From contig CABFPE010000184.1 of assembly GCA_900660155.1 (NCBI GenBank), forward strand, positions 909,114 to 973,113: 64,000 bases of DNA. Direction: 5' to 3'. Of this stretch, positions 37,972 through 49,983 are shown in pieces. This stretch comes from Hofstenia miamia (lineage: Eukaryota > Xenacoelomorpha > Acoela > Hofsteniidae). Made by a program: the position numbers and the translations under genes. Below the pieces are notes generated by a model. The model had not been told where the DNA came from, searched no databases, and was given only the letters and a program-made list of their open reading frames with translations. Every line of letters starts with the position of its first letter. Position 1 is the stretch's first letter.

Positions 37972-39420
37972 GTCCTCGCTAAATATACTACAGTACTTTT
38001 TTAATTTTTTGCACAAAGGTTGTATTTATTGACATTATTATGTATCGACTCTAAATGCATACAATTTCTAAAATTAAAGAATGCTTCAAAGTAACTGGGT
38101 TATATTCTCATCTTAGGTGTAGTGATGAATGAACACAATGTGGTTCAAATTGGGGAATATCTTGCTTTTCCGCAGAGAGATATTTGTTTTTTCAATCATG
38201 ATATTTTTGTATGAAGATTTTGCTTTTTTGCTTTATAATTCAAAGTGTTTCTTAATTTATGAAATCTTGCGGAATTTGTAGCCTAGCTAGAAGTGTTGAA
38301 ACAATTCAACTGTGACAATCTTGTTGCGATAACAGAACTACATTAATGAAAAATTCATTCTTTTGCTGGGTACCTCCCGCAGGCAATTCCTGCTGCCACC
38401 CGATACAATTGTGATTACTGTTCAACTTTCCGCACTTTTTGATATTTATAAAAGTTTTAGTATTTCAATTTATACGTTCCATTAGACCCAACTAATTGTA
38501 CAAATCAAAATTATTTTCTTAGAATCTTGTAAGCAATTTAATACGCTTGTCGGTACTAAAAAAACTCGAGAAAAAAACGTTTTTTCTAGTAGTTGGATGT
38601 ATTCATTACATATTCATAAACATTGAACAAACGTTTTTGCCTAAATGATTGTTTTAACCAGTATGTTTAACAGAGCTACCGGGCACTCGTTTCTTCCACT
38701 TTGTACTTGAAATCTCAAGAAATGCAACTCTCCTGTTTTGATCGATACTCATGCGCATTCATTTTGAGGAGGTAATAGAATTCCATTAACCCTCTTTTTG
38801 TTGGGCTTTTTTGCATAGGTCGATTATTTTCCTTAACAACGATCCAATCGCTTTGAAATTTGGCAGGCATCTTCTCTTAACATAGTCCATTAAATACAAA
38901 TAGTTATGTTGTATATTTTAGCATTTTTTGCTTTCATCAGCATTTTTAAAGACGATATCAGCAAAATATATCATTTCTTATAAAATCACACTGATACAGT
39001 GGAGCATCTTTAAAAATTAAAAATATTTCTAATTTTAGAATCTTAAAATTGTTAAATGTTTATTTATCTATGCTTTGAACAATTTGTTTGTTAAAAATTT
39101 GCATAATTTATTTTGAGATTATCGTTTCCAGAATTTCTGGCGACTGCTCCAGCATTATACATCATAAAGTTCAGTTTATCTATGTAAATTTCGTGTTTAC
39201 TTTGGATGAAATAGTCTATTAGAGTTCGTTATCACTTTGAAATATTTTGGTGCGTAATGATAATAATTAGTATAAGTTAAACTAGTATCGTGCTCAATGT
39301 GTGTTCGTAGTCTAAGCAATGGCTCGAGCAAGAGTACATGGAATTTCTCACTCCACACTCCTGTACTAAACATCGATTTTGATTGCTTAAATACAAAAAC
39401 TTTATAAGCAATTCAAAAAG
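36660..39420. other. AT-rich DNA with assembly gap in (TA)n, no gene recognised
   Basis: A (TA)n tract occupies 37,799-37,969 and contains a 72-base N gap (37,860-37,931). The minus-strand frame 39,277-39,489 has a cysteine-bearing stretch, CLVQECGVRNSMYSC, but no recognised family. Nothing else was seen. Confidence 0.5.
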
Positions 39421-39560
39421 ATTACAAATAATGGTGATGAGATGCATTTTCACTATCCATTTATTCAATATTTTGAAAAAATTATTCAATATTTTGAAAA
39501 ATTACAAATAATGGTGATGAGATGCATTTTCACTATCCATTTATTCAATATTTTGAAAAT
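39421..39560. repeat. 80-bp tandem duplication
   Basis: The block beginning ATTACAAATAATGGTGATGA occurs at 39,421 and again at 39,501. Each copy runs to TTATTCAATATTTTGAAAA, with an extra partial copy of that end between them. The copies are essentially identical, so the event is recent or an assembly effect. Confidence 0.85.
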
Positions 39561-39699
39561 TTTGTGAGCTTTGCCCCGCTTTGGTAACTTACTTTGATCA
39601 GAAAACCTGTGCGTAAGCCCCTCAATACTAATGTCATGCAAGAATTTTTATTATCACGCTCTGACATTCAGGTACCTTAAATTAATAGTGATTCAAATG

Positions 39700-41160
39700 G
39701 TATTTTCTCGGATACTCGGATGATACTTTGACCTCATTATCTGATGTTTGTTCCTATCACAGTGATGAAGTAGATTGGTTGTGTCTTGCTTACCTTACTG
39801 GTATGTCCAATCCTATCCGTCATCTTATGCGTATTCATATATCGCTTTCCCAGTTCAGACCACATGTGGCTAAGAACCCGACACGTTTGCAGACCAAATT
39901 ACTGTAATATCAGTGGGACTCACGCAAGTCCGCCTTGACAGTTGTACATAACCAAAACTGTTCTCTATTTACAGTAACTGTTTCATCTTATATACAATTT
40001 AACTATCACCATATTTACAAAAACCTGAAAACACTACAACGTCAACATGCTCAATACTGGATGCTCATATTCAGGCTGGAATTATATCTCCTTCTTTTCC
40101 TGCTCGTTCACCTATAGTATCTAGAGCATTTTGTCTCTAATCAAAATGGTAAATTACGAATTGTGGTAGACTAATTACACTTAACTCCGTTGTGCTCGCC
40201 CATTAAGTTCCACTTACCGTCTTTTCTTAGAATTGCTCAGTGACACCAGCCTCCAATGGATCATGTCTTAGTCCAATTTGATTTGAAACTCACATTTTAT
40301 CATTTGGATGTTCAAGAAAGACATAAGTACAAAACTACATTTCTAGCTCATAGTGGAAAAAATACTTTTTAAATAAAGCCCCAATGGGTCTTTCTTAGTG
40401 TTACCCCCTGTCAATTGTTTACTAATTCACTGTTAGTTCCGATCAGTCCCTTTCTTTCTTTTTCATAGGCGCATATTGATAACATTCTTATGGTGTTTGA
40501 CAGAAAAAACTTATCTAAAGTTAATCAATGGCATCATGAGATTATTGCCTGTAAAATTGCTTGTATTCAATTGAATGTTTTTGGTGGATTAAAAACAGAC
40601 AATAACTTTTTGGGTTTTCACTTGTATCTTACTTCTTCAACTATATTACTTACGGAAGAAAGAGAAACCCTCATACGCATGATTGCTGAAATACCTCTCG
40701 CTCAATTGAATACCAAAATCAACTACGTATGTTAGGCCACTTGATTTTTGTTTGGCCGTTGATAGCTACATTTAATGTGCTACATTCCTTGTATCATGTA
40801 CAAGACCCCCGTTTTCGAATCGCACAATCTATGGTTACTTTCTTAATTAGACATTCAACTTGTGAAATGCCTTAGTCTTCATGTTTTTATTCTCATAATG
40901 ATGATATGTGGTATGTAGATACTTCTCCTTATGCTATTGACATTATTGACTCTCAATATAATGCCTATTTACAATCTATATTTTATAAAGAAGCGCAGCC
41001 TGAAAAGCACGTAAGGGATCTACCATTTTTTGTGATTTATGTCTTTAAAATTATATGGAATACCTCTTATGTTCGCTACAGTCTTAACAATGTAGGTCAG
41101 AAAAAAATTACTCATCGTTTTTTGGATTCCTCCGGAAGAATGCCCGTGTGTTTTCCCTAA
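39700..41160 (+). mobile_element. fossil LTR-type or DIRS-type retroelement (RT region), old and broken
   Basis: Plus-strand remnants over about 1.4 kb resemble the polymerase region of a Ty3/gypsy-like or DIRS-like retroelement: an entry block with the SPIV-type motif near 40,100, the basic-aspartate RT block near 40,150, and the region around the catalytic box and following thumb near 40,470-40,735. No flanking long repeats, integrase or recombinase was recognised, so both limits and the family are uncertain. Numerous breaks show it is long dead. Confidence 0.5.
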
Positions 41161-42279
41161 AGATTAATCTAATGCACAATTTCCACTCATTACACCTTAA
41201 CATAGACTTTTTACTGTAAAAATTTTACTTGGTGCTATTTATACAGCATACAGCATATATAAATTGTATTACTATAAATATTTGTAAAGCGCCAGTTTAT
41301 CAGTTCCCTCGCTCACATTGTAGCAAAGAAAAAATTAAATTGCTACTTAAGGCTAACACCAAAAAGAATTTTTGGAGTTCTACTGTATATTTCGCAAAGT
41401 GAGAAAATGTATTGAGTTAAAAGCATAGCTAAAATTTAGCAATGCAGCTACTACAATCAGTAATTGATGTAAATTATACAATTTTAATATAGTGACTGCT
41501 ATTGAAACGAAATCCACTTTGTTCTCTGATAATCAATTGTATTCAGGCGAAAAATTCAAACGTCGAAGCATTGATTTTCGAATAATTTTGAAAATATATA
41601 AGTAGCATCGGTTGAATTGAGATTGTAGTGGTTTGAATTATACGTACACATACTTTTCAATGATGAACTCAAACGCAATTTTATGTTAATTATTGTTTCG
41701 AAGTATTAAGCTGCATGCACTGGAAAAATCTTTAGTATATATTTACAAGATTTCTCAAAGGTCACTTTGCAGATAAATGACAGAGAAATTTACATAACAA
41801 AACATTACAAGCGATGCTGGAAATGTCTGCTGTCGACTTATTGACACACTTTCAGGGCGTTTTTTAATGTTCGCAAAGACCATTTCAAAGTTTGAGAAAG
41901 TAATTTGTTTAATGCTAGTAGTTATTGATTTTTGAAGCTCCAGAAGGGTGCGTAAATTCCTCGAGAAAGCATTTTCCTATTAAATACCCCATAGGAAAAA
42001 ATCTTTCTTTTCCAACAGCCTCTATAGCATGGTGCTTTTTGCATGTTTTGGAACGAGTTTATTACATTGTTGCTTATGCCATATTTATCAATTGTCTGAA
42101 TTTCTTGAGGTTTTTTCTATCTTAATTTCATGATCTAAGCTGTAAAAAATTATATTTGATAATTTTGTGAAAAGCATTAGAAGATGTATTATAGTTGTTT
42201 TATGCGAAGTTATCTTAATTGAACATATTCCTTTGCAAATGACTAGGAATGATGACCAATATTAATTACTTCTCCTTGC
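41161..42279. other. nothing recognised
   Basis: AT-rich DNA. The plus frame 41,925-42,125 carries no known motif. The left part could contain unrecognised flank of the retroelement fossil. Confidence 0.4.
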
Positions 42280-43140
42280 GTTTTACATTTTTGTGACTTC
42301 ACTGCTAGTTCTATATAAAGTTTTCCCGTCCTTTCTATTTATCTACCACTACTAACTATTTCCTTCTTGCTTCATTCACTTTGCTAGTCTGTTCATTGAA
42401 ATCCTACAGCATCTTAGCTTTGGCATTTTTTATGACTACTTCTTTCCTATGCTTACACTATGTATTTCCTTCTTTTAGCCCATACTGCCTGATTAAGCTT
42501 CAGAGTACCCCACGCCCCACATTATCATACTTGAACTTATGCTAAATTTGGCTCACCCTCTCATACCCTGCTATTATATAGTCTACTATCTCCATTTCTT
42601 TCTTGTGCTTAATCTTACTACAAAGAACAATGGTGTTAAGCTGCCTCTTGGGGAATTTGCTGCTTCTTAGCCTCAGCTTGTGTTAACCTATTTTAATTTG
42701 CCACTTTCATATCTTTTCAATGAAAATACCCATCTTTGTGAAACTCCATTGTTTTGAGAACATTTCCTTTTGTCCCTTCTGCTACTCTTAGGTTAACCTA
42801 TTCTTCTCTAAATACCCTGTCAACCTGTTTGAAATCAATGAAGACAACAGCCTATACATAGTTTGTAGATGTGGCAATGGCTTGAAGTTACCTGCTTTAC
42901 AGTCTATCCTATTGAACCCATTTTATTGCTTTCAAACTTTATATTATTTCTTGCTTGCTTTCCTTGCAACAATGAATATTTTCCTAAGCTCTTCTCTAGC
43001 AGTTTTTGTGCATTGTACACCCCACACTTTTTCAGTCAATGCTCCCAATTGCAAAGTCTGACGTCTATCTGCAGATTGTTATCATCCTCTGACCATCAAA
43101 TACTTGTAATTCTCATCAATTTTTGTTGTCAGTGGTAGGG
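42280..43140 (-). mobile_element. LINE reverse transcriptase remnant, GC-richer than surroundings
   Basis: On the minus strand, about 42,880-42,780, the frame reads GNFKPLPHLQTMYRLLSSLI, then NRLTGYLEKNRLT, a stop and QKG. This is the RT entry block 'NYRPIxxLxTxYxLLxxxIxxRLxxYLExNxLLxxEQKG' typical of the R2/R4-like lineage to which the 35.96-kb element also seems to belong. Near 42,650-42,610, NSPRGSLTPLFFVVRL fits the QGDSLSPLLFV block. The rest is too decayed to read. Its CT-rich plus strand (purine-rich sense strand) matches the composition of the 36-kb element. Confidence 0.5.
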
Positions 43141-46100
43141 ATTGAACACTTCAACTTAATCAAAGTGACCATCAGTTTTACCATTATTTATTATTGTTAT
43201 TAAAATAACATAAAAAAAATATCCTCCTCATAATAGGTTAGAACAGAATGAACATATGGATAGGTAAGACAAAATAGCAAAGTATGCATTATGCAATGCT
43301 AAAGTTTGGCTGGTTGAATGTCTGAGATGCAGGAGATAAATGGTACTAGTCAATGAAAATGCTTATATCATAATTTTACATGCAATTACATAATTCTTAA
43401 ATAAACATTTCTGTTTTATCAAAAAACCTTAAATATTCCCATTGTCTGATAATATTTTGGTTTTAAGCTGTTCACATAATTGAAGATACACAGTAAGCAA
43501 TAGGTTTTAGAGATCTGCAAGAAATCCAGACCTATTTAATTTTCTTCTTAAACAATTTTTTTGTTGAAACTATATTTTGAAATTTTCTCAATGAAGCCTG
43601 CAAGTAGCTTTTAGTTAAGCAATCCCTGAAGACCTTCCAAGCAAACACAGTATTCCAGGCTATTACTTTACAAGAAGAAGTTTTATATCTTAAAGAGGAG
43701 GATTCCAAAAAATTGTGTTTCATTCTAATTTGATAAGACTTTGTCTTTCTGATATGAATACCGAGAATCAAATTCTGACTTTATCATATTTGCAAAATTC
43801 AAGGACAGATTATTTGCCACCATAAATGTGATCATATTGATAATAGGATATAAATTTTCAAAAGTTTAGTAATTGCTTATATGTGCTGTTTTTAGGTAGT
43901 GGCTTTGGGAGTAATGGTCAAAGCTTTCACACATTTATTATTAAAATGTTTAAAAATAATTTTAGGAAAATTTATGTACATTAAAAAATATTCACTATTT
44001 TATAAATTTTTTATCCTAGTAGGGTTAAGAAATCAATTTCAATTTGAGGGAAATATATTCGCATTTTCATATGGTGCAATCAAACATGATGTTTTGCTGA
44101 ATTTCTTATTTTATTGAATTTTTTCCATATTCCTGATATTAAATTATGATCAATTTTGTAGTGTACAGTTTTCCCACAGTTTAAGTAAAGACATTTCTAT
44201 ATTATTACAATTTATATTAAAATTTATGTTGTTAGTAAATTTAAAACTGAGATTTCAGGTAAAGTTATTAGTTTAAATTGTATTGGTTTAATTTCATATT
44301 TTGTTTTATTTAACTCTATTCTTTCTGGAGTTTCCTATGTTTTTGATATTTAAGTGCACCCATCTGACAAACAAATCTGAAATTTTGAATAGATTGGGTG
44401 GATAAGATGACCACTTGATGGGTAAGTTGGATAATGTTGGTATCTTTACTTATATGAAGAGAAAAAATAAAAAGTTTAGGACTAGTGTAAATCTAAGTGT
44501 ATTTATATAAATGAAGACAATTATATTATTCAGAGTTGTTTTATATTTTGAGGAATTATTTTATTATAATTATCTGAAATATTTTCAAATGTTTTTGTTG
44601 GAATGTCTTCAATATATGACTTTGATTTTCAGCACTTGGGCTTGTTATTGGGTAAAGGCCACACCACTGAAAGTTACTACAAATGTATTATTTTAAATTT
44701 GATGTAAATCCTATCTAGGTAATATAATTTTCACACAGTTTCTGAAGGGAATTTATTATATGGTTCACCACATTTGCTTTAGTTGACACAAAACTTCAAT
44801 ATTATTGGAGATGAGAAATTAAAATTAGCTCAAATGCAAGTTCTGTTTTTCCTCCAAAGACAATTTGCATTTCCTGATGAAATTTTTACTCTGCATTTGT
44901 TGAAATGTTGTAAGATTTAAAATTATTTACAATAACTCAAACCGAGTCTTGTTTTGCTGATGTAATTATGCAGCATTTTGTTAAAATGTAAATTATTCAT
45001 AAGAAAGGAAATCAATTTGCTATACTTTTATTAATATTTTACAAATATGCTTTTATATCTCATAAATGCATGATGTAGGCTATTTTACCCCACTGTGTGA
45101 TATCGAAGTTCCAGACAGTGTGGAGAAAGAAATAATTTCAATAAAGTATAATTTCTTTCTCAATATCATTTTACTTATTAATTACTGAGAATACAGATTT
45201 AATATATTATGTATAAATATTTTGCATTATTTCTAATGAGCTTTAGAAATTTATATAAATTGAGTGAAATTTAATATTCAAAGCTCCATAGATAATGTAA
45301 GCAAAATATGAGCACTTAAAAGACACTAAGTTAAAATTTAGGTCATAAATAATATTATTAAAGATTTTGACCTTTGTTAAATTCTGATCCAACCGAATGT
45401 GACCAGCTTAACCTGTTACTTGTATGATACCTGACCCATTACCAACTTTCGTCTAGGAAGTTTATCTTAGATTTGGGTGCTGAAATTTCAGTCCATTGGC
45501 AAATTTGCAATTTAATGTTAAGTAGAAAATCTCCTTTTGGGTTAATTCATTGAACTATTGGCATTTTTTCATTGATCAATTTAAACTCTGGACTTGATTT
45601 AATTTATAAGTAGGCCTAATACTGTGGAAATATATTTTTTGAGGCAATGATAAGAAGTGATTAAAAAGTACCTCATAAATAAACAACAGCTTAACCGCGG
45701 CAGATAGCATTTGTTAACCACAATGATTACTACAGCATTGAAAATGTCCCTTGTCATAATGTACTTCCAAAACTTATCTCCATCTGGAATATTCTTCAAC
45801 TTTTTCGAAAGAATTGAATGTGCTTGATGTTTGCTCCTTAACTGAGATTCTATCAAAGTACTTGTTGAGTTGGGAGTGAGTTGCAACCACAATAACCTAC
45901 TTATGAGCATAGTTTTTTAAACCAGATCCTTGTATACGTACTGTAATTGGGATCAAAAACAAGGAATTATTGTTTATTAAATATCAAATTCTGTTAACCA
46001 GTGTATTTAAATTTTAATTGAATAAAAATGTAATTGTCAAAAGTCACACATTGTTTTGAACACAGATGCATGGTCTTGATTGAGCAGTTTTCAAGATTCG

Positions 46101-47230
46101 TAGCTCAAAATGCAATAACATATAGCTAAGGCAAAATTACGCATTGTAGCCTAAGTCAAGAGAAAATTGAGCTAATGTACGTCAACAGATGGATTTTATG
46201 TTTTTTTACATCAAAAAATGGATGGGTTCTTTCCTTATTGTTTGTGATTCGTGTTTCACCAACCTCAGACAAAAAAGTTTTGCTTACTTTCTTTCACATT
46301 TATTTTTACTTATGTCTAATTTTCCATTTTGGTCGCAGGCAAAATCCAAACACGTGACTTACTAATTTTCATTAATATACCCGCAACTGAGATCTCTGCT
46401 TCATCACAGTGCAAAATTAAAAAAATGATTCGAGTAATGCAAGGAGTTATATAAGTCTAAATCCTACGTATTTAGAATATTTACGTTCTATACAATATTG
46501 GAAACAATTTTAATATAGCGTTGAAAAGTACGCAAAATATTAATTTTTTGAAAATATTTGAATTATTACAGCTGTGTAAAAAACACACACAATGCGTCTT
46601 ACAAAGATGAACAAAATCAATTTCTTTTAGAATATTTGGATGTATAGAACGCCAAAACTGCAGTGCAATACATCTGTTGACACCGAGTATTGTAGTATTA
46701 TATAAATTAAAGTTCTATGAATTGATTCGGTTTAGTATAAAATAAATGCAATCTATTAGAAATTTATATATTTTCTCCGAATAGTGAAACTTTAAATTAA
46801 ACAACTTTTATAGTCAATTTTATGGACGCAGTGTGATTTGATTTCAATATATTACACCTTTAGCATTTGAACATACTGTGGTTTATGATTAATAAAGACA
46901 AGATTGAATTCGAGTACCATAAGTGTGAAGCTTCTAATATGCGGGTGTTTCTTATATTGAACTTTTCTAAATCTGATTTATTTTAAAATTAAAATAACTT
47001 ATTGCCTTTTAAATATAAAAAAGTATCAATTTCCTGTTAGGAAAGCAGCTTCTGCAAAAGTCTCATTTAAGAACAGTTGGAGTTTATTATTTCTAAGCTT
47101 CAAAGAGGCAGATACTGTATCTGTTATCTTTCCACCAATGAATATTTATTGAGAAGGTAAGCAATTACGAATATCACCAAAATTGATTATCTACTTAATT
47201 TAAGGTTACTAGTCAGCTGAAATCATAATA
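43141..47230. other. AT-rich DNA, nothing recognised
   Basis: About 4 kb without a supportable gene. The minus frame 45,599-45,910 contains SILSKKLKNIPDGDKFWKYI, protein-like but unrecognised. Other frames (43,532-43,771, 43,899-44,117) are low-complexity. No TIR pair was noticed before the Tc1-type element at 47,233. Confidence 0.4.
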
Positions 47231-47232
47231 TA

Positions 47233-48461
47233 ACTCCGGTAAAAAATGAGAAACTCAATTTTTTCCATCTCTTAGCAACAAAGATGCGCACAGTAACAAA
47301 ATTATATCAATCGATGGCAAATTAAGTTTTCTATAAGTTTATGTAGAAAAATTTTTGACAACATTGCATCTGGAATGAACACATTTCAAAAATCTGTCTT
47401 TAATTGAGTCCATCAATTTCTTATGTATTCTCGGGGTAATTTTTGTATTTTTTGAATTTTTTTTCAAGATCGTCCTTAATGATCCCCCAAACCTTTTGTA
47501 TGGGTGAAAGGTCGTGTGCCTTGGCAGGCTACTGCAAAATTTACGGATTTATTTCTCTCAAGAAATGTTGGGTATGTCTTAAAGTATGGGAGTTGTCCCA
47601 TCTTGCTGAAGAATCTATCCACTACGATAACGCTGGTCTACAAATTGGATATAATCTGCTAAAATAACAATATACTTTGAACTTTGAACTGTCTACTGTA
47701 CCCCCTTCCTCAATATTTTGGTAAAAGCCTTTATAGCACAAAGCACCCCAACTCATGCATTTTTGGGAAAATTTTTGAGATGGCTTGAAAGGCATATTGA
47801 TTGTCGAAGAACAATGAGAAATGTTGCTTCTATGCAGCTGGAGTATGGACTCATTGGTTTGAAAACATTTCTGAAAAATCCATCCAGCAACCATGGTTCA
47901 CAGAAGCTAACGCCGTCTTCTTTCTGTTTCTGTGTCAATAGTGGCACTTCTTTCGCATGTATTTTTACAGATCCCTCTACCTTCGAAAGTTTTCGTTATA
48001 CTGCCGATGTTGAGAAAACTTTGCCATGGGTTTCTTGAAACTTTGAGTTTAAATGAGCGATTGATTTCAAAGGGTTTTATAAAGCAATTTTGACAAAACG
48101 TTTCCGTTAACTTCCAGGCAATTTGAAGGGTCGCCCACTTCCTTCCTCCTTTAAGAGTGTTCGTTTCAGTCAACGTTTTGAAGTTTCTGTAGAACGTTTG
48201 TGGGTTCATACCCGATATCGTGAGTAAAGTTTTGAGGTCTGTGGTTCCAGTAGAGTAAAGATATTGCAGAACGCTTCTTACATCTTGATGAAACATGCTT
48301 AATGAAAAGTAAAAAAGTACCTGGCCCAATCAGGTGTATTTACGGGCACTTTGTTGATTGTGCATAATCGCCTACATATGTTCGTCCAGAGCATGGTACT
48401 TATGTACTGTCGCTGAAAGGTTTTTTGTATTTGAAATTTTTTTCTCATTTTTTACCGGAAC
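47233..48461 (-). mobile_element. Tc1/mariner transposon, complete length (1,229 bp), dead
   Basis: Flanked by TA dinucleotides (47,231-47,232 and 48,462-48,463). The TIRs, read inward, are ACTCCGGTAAAAAATGAG (left) and GTTCCGGTAAAAAATGAG (right); TCCGGTAAAAAATGAGAAA is shared exactly. The transposase lies on the minus strand and nearly fills the element. Length, TIR length and TA target duplication all fit the Tc1/mariner superfamily. Confidence 0.85.
47380..48329 (-). pseudogene. Tc1/mariner transposase, DD34E-type spacing, frameshifted
   Basis: The N-terminal frame (48,329-47,907) contains a helix-turn-helix-like stretch: SVLQYLYSTGTTDLKTLLTI, then SGMNPQTFYRNFKTLTETN. The middle is split over two frames (47,947-47,753 and 47,894-47,622) and includes the MSWGALCYKGFY block, normally VMVWGxIxxxG. 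Further on LQQDG marks the second catalytic aspartate. PAKAHDLSPIQKVWGIIKDD marks the third, where the expected Glu of PIExxW is Gln. About 34 residues separate them, as in Tc1 DD34E enzymes. The first-Asp block is degraded. At least three frameshifts and several stops make it inactive. Confidence 0.8.
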
Positions 48462-48463
48462 TA

Positions 48464-49952
48464 CATATTTTATTAACTAGAAGGATACATTCAAATTAGA
48501 TGTATCCTAATTATCAGTATCGTATAGAGAGTGATAATCTACATTAAGTCAACATTAATGACTTTGGAATTATCTTTCAGCAATAATACTTTGGACAATA
48601 ACATGTAAAATATTTTAAGTTTACCAAATTGTACTATCAAGCTGATTACGAATTCATAATCAGGCTAAATTCTTTTATTGCCTCATATTCATACATTCAA
48701 AAAATTCGAAGCTGGATATATTGCAGTTATGAATTAAACATTAATATACGCAATTCAAGTGGTATGATTTAAGATTTTTGTGAAATATATTGTATGCAGT
48801 ATAGGTGTATAAAAAGAATAATGTATAAGTGAAAATATTTTTATAAATATTTTGGTTGTTTTTGCATTGTGAAGTTCTCAAATTGAAACATTTAAAATAT
48901 TAAATTAGTTCTGTATTCGAAAGGAAGGAAGATTCGGTTTTGAAGTCAAATTTTGATTAAACTGCTTTAAGATATAAAGTTTATGGTCTTCTATTATACT
49001 AATATTACTCAATGAATTGATTATCTTGTCACGACAACAATATGGATATTTGTGATTTCATTTACCAAAATTGGTTTAATAGGAAATGCATAAAATACTT
49101 ATTTATTTTTGGTTCATCTCATACTTGTTAGTTGAAAATGTATACTTTATATAAGAATTTGGTATTATTCCTTATGCTTAATTCATATCCAGATTAAGAG
49201 TCTTGGACTAAAACTTATAATTGAATTCCGCTATGATTAATTATAAAATCACCCCTTTTAACCTAAAGGTACAAACAATTGAGTTTCATTAGTTAATTCA
49301 AAGTTTACGATTGTTTGGTCAAAAGACCTGCCTCGCATGCTACGTAAATTTTTTATTGCTATATTGTTAGCAATATCTTGCTGTTCCGGTAAAGATGTAC
49401 TTAGAAAAATTTGATAAATAATCATTTTAATCAAAAGGCAATTTGCATATTCCAAAGTTTGAGCTGCTCTCATGCACATAAATTTGCTGTAAGTGCTTTA
49501 ATTTGTGAGGATTATGTTATTTTAAATTTTGATCAAAGCTAGAATGCAAGCAATGACTTCAATGATACATAGTTTATATTTTTAAAAAGTCAACTCAAGT
49601 TGCAAGTATACTGCAACTTATATATATACGTAATGTACAAAGTGATAGTAGTATAAAGGCATGTAGGCATGTAAATAAAGAGCAATAGTTCTTAGCTAAC
49701 TAGCTTGTAGTGAGCATTAATCAGTTACAGGATCCAATATGTTGACAGGCCAATTTATTCCTGCATAAGTTCTGTTTCGCAATAATTTAATGCGCAAAGG
49801 CTTCAAGAATTTCATCAAAACGCAATGATGCTATATGCATATGCATTCGTATAAAGGTTCTTAACAATTTCAATTAGTAAAGCACTTTAGTGACTGCATA
49901 TATATATATATATACATACATATACATATATATACTGATATATATCTATATC

Positions 49953-49983
<31 letters not shown>

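Noticed and set aside
24284-38016. Long frames made of Ile-Tyr runs (for example at 24,284-24,535, 26,336-26,530, 37,784-38,016)
   Set aside because: They are translations of (TA)n microsatellites and N gaps, not genes, apart from the GIY-YIG-like tail noted separately.
47443-48038. Plus-strand open frames across the Tc1/mariner element
   Set aside because: They are antisense shadows of the minus-strand transposase.
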